This document shows positions 16,455 to 25,735 of a stretch of 64,000 nt of DNA, piece after piece (the first letter of the stretch is position 1; each line of letters begins with the position of its first letter). The notes under the pieces were generated by a model that was not told where the DNA came from, did not search any database, and worked only from the letters and a program-made list of their open reading frames with translations. Source of the stretch: CATQHQ01 sp965243805 (lineage in GTDB: Bacteria > Gemmatimonadota > Gemmatimonadetes > Longimicrobiales > Gaopeijiaceae); contig OZ251577.1 of the NCBI GenBank assembly GCA_965243805.1, forward strand, positions 2,480,001 through 2,544,000, read 5' to 3'. Position numbers and translations under genes: made by a program.

Positions 16455-18752
16455 ATGTCGAACCGCTCCACCGGGCCCACCTCGCCCCAGGCCGTCCTGG
16501 CCAGCTTCGGCCGCCCCGGCGCCGCGGGCCAGGCGAAGCAGCGGAGCGGCCACGGATTCGGCACCGCGCCCGTCTTCCTGGCGTCGGTCAGCACGATCCT
16601 GGGCGCGATCCTCTTCCTGCGCTTCGGCTACGCGGTGGGGCACGTGGGCTTGGCGGGGACGATGCTGATCATCGCCATCGGCCACCTGGTGACGATCCCC
16701 ACGGTGCTGGCCGTCTCCGAGATCGCGACCAACCGGCGGGTGGCCGGCGGCGGCGCCTACTTCATCATCAGCCGCTCCTTCGGCACCACGATCGGCGGCT
16801 CCATCGGCATCGCGCTCTACCTGTCGGAGGCGATCTCGGTGGCGTTCTACCTGGTCGCCTTCGGAGAGGCGTTCGAGCCGCTCATGCAGTGGGCGGCGGC
16901 CAAGTGGAACGTCCAGCCGATGGTGCAGTGGGTCAGCCTGCCCGGTCTCGTGATCTTGTGCGCGCTCATGCTCACCCGAGGCGCCGACTTGGGTGTCCGT
17001 GCGCTCTGGGTCGTCTCCGGCATCCTGGCGCTTGTGATCGGCTCCTTCCTGCTGGGATCGGGTCCCGCGGAGATCCGGCCCCAGGGACTAGACGTGACCG
17101 CAACGGTGGCCGAACCGGACGGCTTCGGGAAGGTCTTCGCCACCGTCTTCCCCGCCTTCACCGGCATGATCGCGGGCCTGAGCCTCTCGGGGGACCTGAA
17201 AGAGCCCAAGCGCTCGATTCCGTTGGGCAGCATCGGCGCCACCGTCACGGGGATGGTCGTCTACATCTTCGTGGCGGTGAAGCTGGCCAACCACGCGACG
17301 CCCGAGGCCCTTGCCGGAGACCAGTTCGTCATGTCCCAGATCGCGCTCTGGGGTCCGGCGGTCTTCGTGGGATTGGCGGCGGCGGCGCTCTCGTCGTCGC
17401 TGGGCTCGATTCTGGGCGCCCCGCGTACGTTGCAGGCGTTGGCCCGAGACAAGGTCTTCCCCGTCCGCCGGGTCAACCGCGTGCTGGCGCAGGGCCACGG
17501 CGAGGCCGACGAGCCCCGCAACGCGATCTGGGTGTCGTCGTCGCTGGCGCTGATCTTCGTGCTGATGGGCGACCTGAACTTCATCGCCCAGATCCTCAGC
17601 ATGTTCTTCATGGTGACCTACGGCGCGCTGTGCCTGGTCTCGTTCTTGGAGTACTTCGCCGGCAACCCGTCGTACCGGCCCACCTTCCGCTCCCGCTGGT
17701 ACGTCTCGTTGGTCGGGGCGCTGATGTGCGGCCTCATGATGATCCAGATGAACGCCGCCTACGCGCTGCTCTCGGTGGCGATCATGGTGGCGATCTACTT
17801 CGGCCTCAGCCGCACTCGACGCGGCGAGCGGGACTTTGCGGTGATCCTGCAGAGCGCCATGTACCAGACCGTGCGCAGGCTTCAGATCGCCCTCCAGAAG
17901 AACCAGCGCATCCACCAGGACGGCTGGCGGCCGTCGTTCATCGCGTTGACCCGCCATGGCCAGCGTCGGGTCGCCCAGTTCGACCTGCTTCGTTGGATTT
18001 GCCACCGGCACGGCTTCGGCCACTTCATCCAGTACATTGAGGGCGATTACAGCTTGGAGACGGAGATCGAGGCGCGGGCCCAGCTCGGCAAGCTGGTCCG
18101 TCGCTCCGACCTGAGCCGGGCGGGCACCTTCGTGGACACCCTCATCGCCCCGTCGTTCGAGTCGGCGGTGACACAAGCGTTGCAGTTCCCCGGCGTGTCG
18201 GGCTTCCCCAACAACAGCGTTCTGCTGGAGTTCGACCAGGACCATCCCGAGGAGATCGGCGATGTGGAGAAGGCGATAGGACTGGCCGCTTCCGCCAACT
18301 TCAACGTCACCGTCCTGCGCTCCGCCACCTTCCGCTTCGGCTACCGCGCGTCGATCCACATCTGGATCACCCGAGAGACGTTGCCCAACGTCGCCATGAT
18401 GCTGATGCTCGCCTACATCATCGTGGGCCACCGGGAGTGGCGAACGGCCGAGATACGGGTCTTCGCCTGCGTGGATCCGGGCCATCGCGAGAACAGCGCC
18501 GACGAGCTGTCCACCTTGATCCAGCAGGGCCGGCTCCCCATATCCCGCAACAACATCGAGACCCGGTCGGTCCGCTCGGCCAGCGACATGGAAGCCGCCG
18601 TCGCCGCCAACTCGTCCGCAGCCGACCTGGTGCTCGCCGGCATCTCGGCGTCCCAGATCGCCGGCGACGACCTGGCCAGCGTCCTGGCGAGCTGCAAGGC
18701 CGCCAACGACGTGCTGTTCGTCTACGCGGCCGAGCGGATCACGATTGAGTAG
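16455..18752 (+). CDS. cation-chloride-cotransporter-like amino acid/ion permease (APC superfamily)
   Basis: This 765-residue protein begins with a short soluble tail, then about 12 membrane helices in APC order: FLASVSTILGAILFLRFGYAVG, then AGGGAYFIISRSFG, then VFATVFPAFTGMIAGLSLSGDLK and SSLGSILGAPRTLQALARD. The loop SGDLKEPKRSIPLGS is typical of SLC12-type transporters. The last 300 residues are soluble, as in that family. It likely moves ions or small solutes across the inner membrane. The start ATG 16455 is the first in frame ahead of the first helix. Confidence 0.82.
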   Translation: MSNRSTGPTSPQAVLASFGRPGAAGQAKQRSGHGFGTAPVFLASVSTILGAILFLRFGYAVGHVGLAGTMLIIAIGHLVTIPTVLAVSEIATNRRVAGGGAYFIISRSFGTTIGGSIGIALYLSEAISVAFYLVAFGEAFEPLMQWAAAKWNVQPMVQWVSLPGLVILCALMLTRGADLGVRALWVVSGILALVIGSFLLGSGPAEIRPQGLDVTATVAEPDGFGKVFATVFPAFTGMIAGLSLSGDLKEPKRSIPLGSIGATVTGMVVYIFVAVKLANHATPEALAGDQFVMSQIALWGPAVFVGLAAAALSSSLGSILGAPRTLQALARDKVFPVRRVNRVLAQGHGEADEPRNAIWVSSSLALIFVLMGDLNFIAQILSMFFMVTYGALCLVSFLEYFAGNPSYRPTFRSRWYVSLVGALMCGLMMIQMNAAYALLSVAIMVAIYFGLSRTRRGERDFAVILQSAMYQTVRRLQIALQKNQRIHQDGWRPSFIALTRHGQRRVAQFDLLRWICHRHGFGHFIQYIEGDYSLETEIEARAQLGKLVRRSDLSRAGTFVDTLIAPSFESAVTQALQFPGVSGFPNNSVLLEFDQDHPEEIGDVEKAIGLAASANFNVTVLRSATFRFGYRASIHIWITRETLPNVAMMLMLAYIIVGHREWRTAEIRVFACVDPGHRENSADELSTLIQQGRLPISRNNIETRSVRSASDMEAAVAANSSAADLVLAGISASQIAGDDLASVLASCKAANDVLFVYAAERITIE

Positions 18753-18794
18753 CGGATGGGTTGGTCCGCGACCGGACTCGCGACCCGCGCCGAC

Positions 18795-18823
18795 TTGTTG
18801 AACCGAAACGGGAAACTTAAACT
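18795..18823 (+). promoter_or_regulatory. candidate sigma-70-type promoter for the EF-hand protein
   Basis: TTGTTG at 18795-18800 and TAAACT at 18818-18823 are separated by 17 bases, about 43 bases before the ATG at 18866, which has AAGGAGG at ideal spacing. The -10 box matches 4 of 6 consensus positions. Confidence 0.45.
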
Positions 18824-18865
18824 ACAGCGGTATCGCAGTCCTGCATCGGCCAACAAGGAGGAACC

Positions 18866-19522
18866 ATGGCCAACCTGAAGAAGAACTCCAACGTACTCGC
18901 CACCGCGCTGGTCGCGCTTCTGGCGGCGGTGCTCGTCCAGCCCGCGTCCGCCCAGAGCGCCGCCCACCGGCACGTGGGTCACGTGGCGGAGAGCTGGAAC
19001 GACACCCCAGACAACATGGGCCTGCTGGCGGCGGCCCAGGCCGAGGCCGAAATCGCGGTTCAGCACGCCAAGCTGGCAGCGGAGGCGGCGGACCTGGACG
19101 GCATCAAGCGGCACGTCATGCATGTCGTCCACGCCGTGGACGCCAGTGCCGAGCGGGGTCCTGGGAAGGGCTACGGGATCGTCAAAGCGGCGCAGAGCGT
19201 GGCCCGCCACATCGGCATGGCCGGCGAGTCCGACGACGCTTCGGACGCGGTCAAGACCCATGCGGCCCACGTGAAGGCGGCTGCCGAGAACGTAGCGATG
19301 TGGGCGCAGGGCATCCTGGAGAAGGCGGAGCAGGTCGCTGCCGCTTCCGATGTGGATGCAGCGCGCGCGCTGGCGGAGGAGATCGCCGCCATGGCCGACG
19401 CCATCGTGTCGGGCACGGACGCCGACGAGAACGGTCGCATCTCCTGGGGCGAGGGCGAAGGCGGCCTGGCCCAGGCGGCCCAGCACCTGGAACTCTTGAT
19501 GAAGGCCGAAGGGATCGGGTGA
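18866..19522 (+). CDS. secreted helical protein with a C-terminal EF-hand loop
   Basis: This 218-residue precursor has a clear signal peptide (hydrophobic core after MANLKKNSN, probable cleavage after PASAQS). The mature part is Ala-rich and helical with several His (AAHRHVGHVAE, RHVMHVVHAVD). Residues 185-196, DADENGRISWGE, fit the 12-residue EF-hand loop exactly: Asp1, Asp3, Asn5, Gly6, Ile8 and Glu12. Calcium binding is therefore likely. Its stop overlaps the start of a c-type cytochrome (GTGA), so the two are coupled and may work together in the periplasm. Confidence 0.8.
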   Translation: MANLKKNSNVLATALVALLAAVLVQPASAQSAAHRHVGHVAESWNDTPDNMGLLAAAQAEAEIAVQHAKLAAEAADLDGIKRHVMHVVHAVDASAERGPGKGYGIVKAAQSVARHIGMAGESDDASDAVKTHAAHVKAAAENVAMWAQGILEKAEQVAAASDVDAARALAEEIAAMADAIVSGTDADENGRISWGEGEGGLAQAAQHLELLMKAEGIG

Positions 19523-20058
19523 CCGAATCACCCCGCCGCGGACCTGGGGCGGTTGCTCTGCACACCAGCCCCAGGTCCGACGGGGGCCGCGCTCGCCGGT
19601 TCGCCGGCAGGTGGGTCCTCCCCGTCTTCGCTGCCCTCGCCGTGGTCCTGGTCGGGGCCGACTTCCGCTCGGGTTCTCCAGACGCCGCGGCCTTGGTGTC
19701 CGTGGACTTTGCGAAGCTCGGTGCCGCTGTGGACTTGGCGGGCCCAGGTACCGCCATGGACACCGTGAGCTTCGCCGCCGACGTGCTGCCGATCTTCAGG
19801 AACCGGTGCGCCCAGTGCCATGGAGGCGTGGGCGAGGACGGCGAGACGCGCACCGAAGTCAGCCTGAACCTCTTGGAGTACGAGCGGGTGATGATGGGCT
19901 CCGAGTTCGGCCCCGTCGTGGAGGCAGGGAGCGCCGAGAACAGCTTCCTGCTGGAGATGATCGTCGAAGGCGACATGCCCGAGCAGGGGGACCCGGTGCC
20001 GGAGGACGAGATTCAGATCATCCGCGCCTGGATCGAGGCGGGGGCGCCGAACAACTAG
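19519..20058 (+). CDS. membrane-anchored c-type cytochrome domain protein
   Basis: This 179-residue protein starts at GTG 19519, overlapping the previous stop. One hydrophobic segment (about residues 31-48) serves as anchor or signal. Then CAQCH (Cys97, Cys100, His101) binds heme, and GDMP supplies a likely distal Met. The end (PEDEIQIIRAWIEAGA) is typical of the c-type cytochromes found in large secreted proteins of Planctomycetes and Gemmatimonadota. It probably transfers electrons in the periplasm; the partner is unknown. Confidence 0.8.
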   Translation: MTESPRRGPGAVALHTSPRSDGGRARRFAGRWVLPVFAALAVVLVGADFRSGSPDAAALVSVDFAKLGAAVDLAGPGTAMDTVSFAADVLPIFRNRCAQCHGGVGEDGETRTEVSLNLLEYERVMMGSEFGPVVEAGSAENSFLLEMIVEGDMPEQGDPVPEDEIQIIRAWIEAGAPNN

Positions 20059-20082
20059 CGTTGGGGCCGGCACCCGCCCCCC

Positions 20083-20907
20083 TTACTCCCAGTGCACGAA
20101 GTCTTCCCCTGGGTACGCCCCCGTCCGCACCTCGTCGGCGTACCGCCCCACTGCGCTCCGGACCTCGGCGCCCAGCTCTGCGAAGCGCTTCAGGAAGCGG
20201 GGGTTGAAGTCCTCGTTCAGGCCCAGCATGTCGTGGAGGATGAGGAGCTGACCGTCGCAGTGGGGTCCAGCGCCGATGCCGACGGTGGGCACGTGAAGGG
20301 CCTCGGTCACCTGCTCGGCGACGGGACCCACCAGTAGTTCCAGCAGGATCGAGAACGCGCCGGCTTCCTCAATCGCCTTGGCGTCGCGAACCAGCCGCTC
20401 CACCGCACCTTCCGCACGCCCCTGGACGCGGGCGCCGCCGATCTGGTGCACCGACTGGGGCGTGAAGCCCAGGTGACCCATGACCGGGATTCCCGCCGAC
20501 GTCATGGCCCGCACTGCGGGCGCCGCCTCCGCGCCGCCTTCCAACTTCACGGCGCCGGCTCCCGTCTCCTTGAGGATGCGCCCCGCGTTCCGAACCGCAT
20601 CTTCGGGCGACACCTGGTAGCTCATGAAGGGCATGTCCACCACCACCAGCGCTCGTCCCGCGCCCCGACAGACGAGGCGTCCGTGGTAGATCATCTGCTC
20701 CACCGTGGCCGAGAGGGTGGTCTCCTCGCCGCAAAGGACGGTGGCCAGGGAGTCGCCCACCAGGATTGCGTCCACGCCCGACTCGTCCAGCAGCGACGCG
20801 AAGAGGGCGTCGTACGCGGTGAGCATGACGATCGGCTCGCCCGCCTCCTTGCGGCGTGCGAAGTCGAGGGTCCTGACGCGACGTTGGGAAGCGGCGTTGG
20901 CACTCAT
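20083..20907 (-). CDS. panB: 3-methyl-2-oxobutanoate hydroxymethyltransferase
   Basis: This 274-residue protein starts at ATG 20907 with AAGGAGC upstream. It carries PanB motifs: VMLTAYDALFASLLDESGVDAILVGDS, then MPFMSYQVSPEDAVRNAGR, GAGAVKLEGG, GIPVMGHLGFTPQSV and VPTVGIGAGPHCDGQLLILHDMLG. It adds a hydroxymethyl group to 2-oxoisovalerate to make ketopantoate, the first step of pantothenate synthesis. No other pan gene is in the window. Confidence 0.93.
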   Translation of the reverse strand: MSANAASQRRVRTLDFARRKEAGEPIVMLTAYDALFASLLDESGVDAILVGDSLATVLCGEETTLSATVEQMIYHGRLVCRGAGRALVVVDMPFMSYQVSPEDAVRNAGRILKETGAGAVKLEGGAEAAPAVRAMTSAGIPVMGHLGFTPQSVHQIGGARVQGRAEGAVERLVRDAKAIEEAGAFSILLELLVGPVAEQVTEALHVPTVGIGAGPHCDGQLLILHDMLGLNEDFNPRFLKRFAELGAEVRSAVGRYADEVRTGAYPGEDFVHWE

Positions 20908-21045
20908 AGGTACTGCTCCTTCTTGTGCGGCGTAGGGTTCGGAGGGGCGCCGAGAGCGAGCCCCAGGTCCTTCCATTTACGCCGATCCCGCCATTCATTA
21001 CACAATCGGTGGGTCCCCGGGTCCAGTCGGTGGGTCCCGCGTCCC

Positions 21046-21720
21046 TCAGGTGCTAGTCGGGGCTGCAACGACGGCCCCCGTGGAGCTGGTGGCTGCGGCC
21101 GCAGCGGCGGAGACGGCTTGCCGAACCGCAACGCCGATCATGTTGTTCCTGGCGATCTCCTTGATGCGCTTCTTGTGGGGCTTGATCCGCTTGCCGCCGA
21201 AGACCGGCCGGAGCAGATGCACGCTGTCGGCGATGGCAACCAAGACGGCAGTGCGCGGTTCGATCTCGTTGCGGTCGCTGATCGCGCTCCATGTCCGTTC
21301 CACGATCTCGCGACGGCATCCCGGGTCCATCAGCGGGTACAGCCGGCGACGAAAGATGAAAAGGAACTGGGCGTCCTTGGGCCGGACGGCGCCCCGGGCG
21401 CAAAGAGGTTGCGCCACCTCGTGCTTGAGCTTGCGGGTGCGTGCAAAGGCCGTCACCCACGCGGAGAGACGGCGAGGCCGCCTGGAGTTCCGCACCTTGT
21501 CCAGGCACTGATCCAGCAGCTTGGAGCGGGTGGCGGAGGGGTCGAGGACGGTGACCCGCGCCTTGCGTCCGGAACCAGAGATGCCGAGCCGGCCCTGCAT
21601 CATCAGCTCGGCCAGGATCGCTCCGCCGAATGCGTAGGCCAAGTAGTGGGCCGAAACCGTTCCGTTGTCGCGTAGCGCGAGCAGGAAGAGCTCTTCGGGC
21701 AGGGTTGGACGGCGTCTCAT
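21046..21720 (-). CDS. GPP34 (GOLPH3/Vps74-like) phosphoprotein domain protein
   Basis: Starting at ATG 21720, the 224-residue protein reads LPEELFLLALRDNGTVSAHY, then AFGGAILAELMMQGRL, a Leu-rich helix LLDQCLDKV and a late RTAVLVAIADSVHLL. This is the all-helical pattern of the GPP34 family, which in eukaryotes binds phosphatidylinositol-4-phosphate at the Golgi. Bacterial members are uncharacterised. A basic run (HKKRIKEIARNN) and an Ala/Thr-rich tail end the protein. It begins 13 bases after the oxoprolinase stop on the same strand. Confidence 0.72.
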   Translation of the reverse strand: MRRRPTLPEELFLLALRDNGTVSAHYLAYAFGGAILAELMMQGRLGISGSGRKARVTVLDPSATRSKLLDQCLDKVRNSRRPRRLSAWVTAFARTRKLKHEVAQPLCARGAVRPKDAQFLFIFRRRLYPLMDPGCRREIVERTWSAISDRNEIEPRTAVLVAIADSVHLLRPVFGGKRIKPHKKRIKEIARNNMIGVAVRQAVSAAAAAATSSTGAVVAAPTST

Positions 21721-21733
21721 CTCGGTCGGAGGT

Positions 21734-24700
21734 TCATGTGGTCGTCGACGGCAACCGGGCCGCGGCTTCCACCGACACGTAACCGTTTCGGATGTCCCGT
21801 TCAACCATTGCCGGGTCGCGGTGCTGGGGGTCGCCGAGTCCGCCGCCGCCTGGCGTGACCATGACGAGCCGGTGTCCTCGGGGCACCACCTCCTTGCCCT
21901 TGCCTCGCAGCTCGCCGCCTTCTGGACCGACGATGTGGACGCGGCCTGGGGCTCCCGGCCCGCCCCCGTCGCGGCCCCGTGCCGGGTTGCGGATCCGGTC
22001 GAACATCTTGGAGACGGCGAACGGTGCGCCGGCGGCGTGGGCGACCTCCATGACCTGGCCTAGTCCGCCCCGGTACCGTCCGACGCCCCCGGAGTCGGCC
22101 ACGTACTCCTTCCGCCAGAAGAGCAGCGGCGCCACCGTCTCGGTGATCTCGACGGGTGTGCTGCGAACCCCCGACGGGAAGGCGGTGGCCGAGAGGCCGT
22201 CCTTGCCTGGGCGCGCCCCCGTGCCCCCGGTGTGGAAGGGGTTGACCACGAACGGCTCCGATTCGCCGCCGTCGTCGCTGCTGGTGCCGCCGAGTCCCCG
22301 CCCGCCCATGAGCACTGGGTTCCAAAGGCACGACGCACCCTCCGCCGGGACCGCTTCGTCCATTGCTTGGCCCAAGCATCCCAGCACCACGTCGGGGAGC
22401 ATCTGGCCTACCGCATGGCGCGCCGAGACCGCCGACGGGAAGGGCGCGTTGAGAAGCGACCCTGGGGGTGCCGACACCTCGATTGCGCTCAGCGAGCCGG
22501 CGTTGTTGGGCACGTCCGCCCCGACGATGCAGCGCACGCCGAAGGAGGCGTACGCCCGCGTGTACGTCAGCGGCACGTTGATCCCGAACGCCGACGCAGG
22601 CGCGGAGCCGTCGAAGTCGATCTGGATGCCGGCGGGCGAGACGGTCAGAGCGCACGCTAGCTCCAGGTCCCGGTCGTAGCCGTCGATCGTCATGCGGTTG
22701 CGGTAGGTACCCGGGCGCAACTTGGCGATCTGGTCGAGCATGGAGCGACGGGACGTGTCAATGATCGAGTCGGCCAGTGCCGTGATGGAGGTGATCCCGA
22801 ACTCGCTCATCATCGCCGACAGCCGTCGGCATCCCGTTCGGTTGCACGCCACCAGCGAGTGAAGATCGCCCTCGGCCACGTCGGGCTCGCGGACGTTGGC
22901 ACGCACGAGGCGCATCAGTGTGGAGTCAAGGCGCCCGGCACGGACGAGGTAGCCGATGGGGATGCGGATGCCCTCCTCGTACACTTGGCCTGCGTCGGCC
23001 CCGAAGCCCCGGCCGCCCACATCGGCGATGTGGCTGGTGGCCGCGAAGAGGGCAACCATCCGCCCTTCGTGGAAGGCGGGGGTCACCACCGTGAAGTCGT
23101 TGAGGTGGCCCGTGCCCTTCCAGGGGTCGTTGGTGACGAGCGCGTCGCCCTCCACCATGTCGTGTGCCGGGAACTCGGCCAGGAACGCGCCGACCGATTC
23201 GGCCATTGCATTGACGTGACCCGGCGTTCCCGTGACCGCCTGCGCCAGCATCCTTCCCGAGAGGTCGAAGACGCCCGCCGAGAGGTCGCCCGCTTCCCGC
23301 ACCGGCGTCGAGAAGGCGGTGCGCACCAGCGTCTGCGCCTGCTCCTCGACCACCGAGAGCAGCCGGTTCCACATGATCTGCTGGTCGAGGAGCCCAGGAC
23401 GGTGCTCGGTGCTGGGTTGGGGTGCCGTGCCGGCGAAGTGTTGGCCCTCGTCGCCGGTAATGCACCGCTCCGCCACGCCACCATCGCGCGCCCGCATCAG
23501 TTCGCCGCTGGGCACGCGCACCAGCATCAGATCGCCGCTGGGCAGCGCCTGCGCCTTGAAGCCCGTCGGAACGACGGTGGTGGTCTGCGCCTCGGTCAGA
23601 AGGGCCGGTCCTGGGACGCTGGTGCCCGGCACCAGGTCGTGGCGACGGTGAACCGCAGCGAGAACGGCCTGCCCGTCGGGACCGTCCACCAGCGTCGCCG
23701 TTGCAGCCGCAGTGCCCGTAGCGGGGTGGACGGCCCAGGCAGCCGTCGTTGCGGTGGCGCCACCGCCTGCGGGAGCATCCCTCGCGCCGAACCACGCGCT
23801 GGACCCTCGCTCCGCAGTCAGCGCCAGGGTCCAGCTCAGGACTTCCACGTCGAGGCCAGGGATGGTGCGCCCGAACATCGTCTCGTAGGCGCGGTCGAAC
23901 ACCTTCCGCAGCCGCGCTCCGCCGTCTTCGCCGTCGATTCCGTGAGGCAGATCGACGCCGATTTCGTGTCCCTGGCCGGCGTAACGCATATAGGCCCGGG
24001 CCTGCTCGACGACGGCTGCGCCCGGTGCCCCTTGGGACACGACCTCTCGGGCTTCGGCCCGCATCTCGGCCAGCGTTCGGGACACCTCCCGGGGATCGAA
24101 GCGCGACAGCCTCGTGTACCGGCTGCGCACGACTTCGTAGGAGATCGGGGCCAGCAGAAAGCCCACGGCGGAGCCGACGCCGGCGTTGCGAGGGACCACC
24201 ACCCGGTCCAGCCCCAGCTTCTCCGCCAGGCGTGCCGCGTGGACTGGCGCCGAGCCGCCGAACGCTACCAGGGTCCGATCGGCCATGGACTTGCCCCACT
24301 CGACGGCGTGGGTCCGTGCGGCGTTGGCCATGTTCTCGTCCACCACCTCGACGACGGCCTGGGCAGCGGCGGCGGCCTCGAGGCCCAGCTTGACGCCCAC
24401 ATGGCGGCCGATGGCGGCGGCGGCCCCGTCGGCGTCCAGGGGGATCGCGCCCCCCGCGAAGAGTTCCGGGTCCAGGCGTCCCAGCGACAGGTCCGCGTCG
24501 GTCACGGTGGGACGCGTGCCGCCGAGCCCGTACGAGACCGGTCCCGGGTCCGATCCGGCGCTGGCAGGCCCCACTCGGATCCGGTCCAGCGAGTCCACCT
24601 CGGCGATCGAGCCTCCTCCGGCGCCGATCTCCACCATCTCGATCACGGGAACCCGCACGGGCAGCCCGCTTCCCTTCCGAAAGCGGTAGCTGCGGGCCAC

Positions 24701-25684
24701 CTCGAAGGTGCGGGAGGTCAGCGGCTTGCCGTCGTCCACGATGCACAGCTTGGCCGTCGTCCCTCCCATGTCGAAGGAGAGCACGTCCCCCAGTCCCAAG
24801 CTTCGAGCTAGGTGGCCAGCCAGGATCGCGCCGCCGGCTGGCCCCGACTCCACCAGCCGGACCGGTGCCGCCACAGCCGTCTCCAGCGTGGTCAGGCCGC
24901 CGCTGGACGTCATCAGCAGAAGCGGACATGAGAAACCCGCCTTCCGGAGCGACTCAGCGAGGCCGTTCAGGTAGCGCGACATGAGGGGCTGCACGTAGGC
25001 GTTGGCGCAGGCCGTGGAGAGCCGCTCGTACTCTCGCACCTCCGGGCACACATCCGACGCCAGGGTCACGGCGAGCCCGGGGCGTTCGTGGGCCAAGATC
25101 ACCCGCACCCGCCGCTCGTGAGCAGGGTTCGCGTAGCCGTGGATGAACCCCACCGCCACCGCCTCCACCTCTGCCGCGTCGAGCGTCGGCAGCAGTGCCC
25201 GCACCGAGTTCTCGTCCAGCGGAACCAACGTGCGTCCGTTCTTGTCGATTCGCTCCGTGACGGGAAGGCGCAGGCGGCGGGGCACCAGGGGCGGGGGCCG
25301 GTCCACCCCGATGTCGTACTGCTCGAAGCGGTTCTCGTGCGCCATCTCCAGCGCGTCCCGGTGCCCGGCTGTGGTCAGGAGGGCCGTCCGCGCGCCCTTC
25401 CGCTCGATGATGGCGTTGGTGGCAAGGGTCGTGCCGTGGACGACCAAGCTCACATCCCGGGGCTGGACGGGCTGGACGGGGGGCGCCGCGTCCGATCCGT
25501 CGTCGCCCGACGCGGACGCCTCCAGCACCTTGCGCACACCGGTCAGCACCGCTCGCTCCGGCGCATCGGGGGTGGTCAGCGCCTTGGCGGTGAAGAGCCG
25601 TCCTCCCGCCTCCAGCGCCACGTCGGTGAAGGTGCCTCCGATGTCGACGGCCAAGCGCGGGCGACCGAGCGGCTCCACGCTCAT
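21734..25684 (-). CDS. 5-oxoprolinase-type fused hydantoinase A/B
   Basis: The 1316-residue length matches eukaryote-type 5-oxoprolinase. The N-terminal half is HyuA-like: RLAVDIGGTFTDVALEAGG (phosphate loop), DVSLVVHGTTLATNAIIERKG, then VLSFDMGGTTAKLCIV. From about residue 780 it is HyuB-like: QQIMWNRLLSVVEEQAQTLV, GTPGHVNAMAESV and DALVTNDPWKGTGHLND. The enzyme would open 5-oxoproline or a hydantoin using ATP. An Ala-rich stretch marks the domain junction. No frameshift was seen. Confidence 0.9.
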   Translation of the reverse strand: MSVEPLGRPRLAVDIGGTFTDVALEAGGRLFTAKALTTPDAPERAVLTGVRKVLEASASGDDGSDAAPPVQPVQPRDVSLVVHGTTLATNAIIERKGARTALLTTAGHRDALEMAHENRFEQYDIGVDRPPPLVPRRLRLPVTERIDKNGRTLVPLDENSVRALLPTLDAAEVEAVAVGFIHGYANPAHERRVRVILAHERPGLAVTLASDVCPEVREYERLSTACANAYVQPLMSRYLNGLAESLRKAGFSCPLLLMTSSGGLTTLETAVAAPVRLVESGPAGGAILAGHLARSLGLGDVLSFDMGGTTAKLCIVDDGKPLTSRTFEVARSYRFRKGSGLPVRVPVIEMVEIGAGGGSIAEVDSLDRIRVGPASAGSDPGPVSYGLGGTRPTVTDADLSLGRLDPELFAGGAIPLDADGAAAAIGRHVGVKLGLEAAAAAQAVVEVVDENMANAARTHAVEWGKSMADRTLVAFGGSAPVHAARLAEKLGLDRVVVPRNAGVGSAVGFLLAPISYEVVRSRYTRLSRFDPREVSRTLAEMRAEAREVVSQGAPGAAVVEQARAYMRYAGQGHEIGVDLPHGIDGEDGGARLRKVFDRAYETMFGRTIPGLDVEVLSWTLALTAERGSSAWFGARDAPAGGGATATTAAWAVHPATGTAAATATLVDGPDGQAVLAAVHRRHDLVPGTSVPGPALLTEAQTTTVVPTGFKAQALPSGDLMLVRVPSGELMRARDGGVAERCITGDEGQHFAGTAPQPSTEHRPGLLDQQIMWNRLLSVVEEQAQTLVRTAFSTPVREAGDLSAGVFDLSGRMLAQAVTGTPGHVNAMAESVGAFLAEFPAHDMVEGDALVTNDPWKGTGHLNDFTVVTPAFHEGRMVALFAATSHIADVGGRGFGADAGQVYEEGIRIPIGYLVRAGRLDSTLMRLVRANVREPDVAEGDLHSLVACNRTGCRRLSAMMSEFGITSITALADSIIDTSRRSMLDQIAKLRPGTYRNRMTIDGYDRDLELACALTVSPAGIQIDFDGSAPASAFGINVPLTYTRAYASFGVRCIVGADVPNNAGSLSAIEVSAPPGSLLNAPFPSAVSARHAVGQMLPDVVLGCLGQAMDEAVPAEGASCLWNPVLMGGRGLGGTSSDDGGESEPFVVNPFHTGGTGARPGKDGLSATAFPSGVRSTPVEITETVAPLLFWRKEYVADSGGVGRYRGGLGQVMEVAHAAGAPFAVSKMFDRIRNPARGRDGGGPGAPGRVHIVGPEGGELRGKGKEVVPRGHRLVMVTPGGGGLGDPQHRDPAMVERDIRNGYVSVEAAARLPSTTT

Positions 25685-25735
25685 CCGAGGCCGCGGGGAC
25701 CGCAGATCATCCGAGGCCGCTGGAACCGCACTTGC

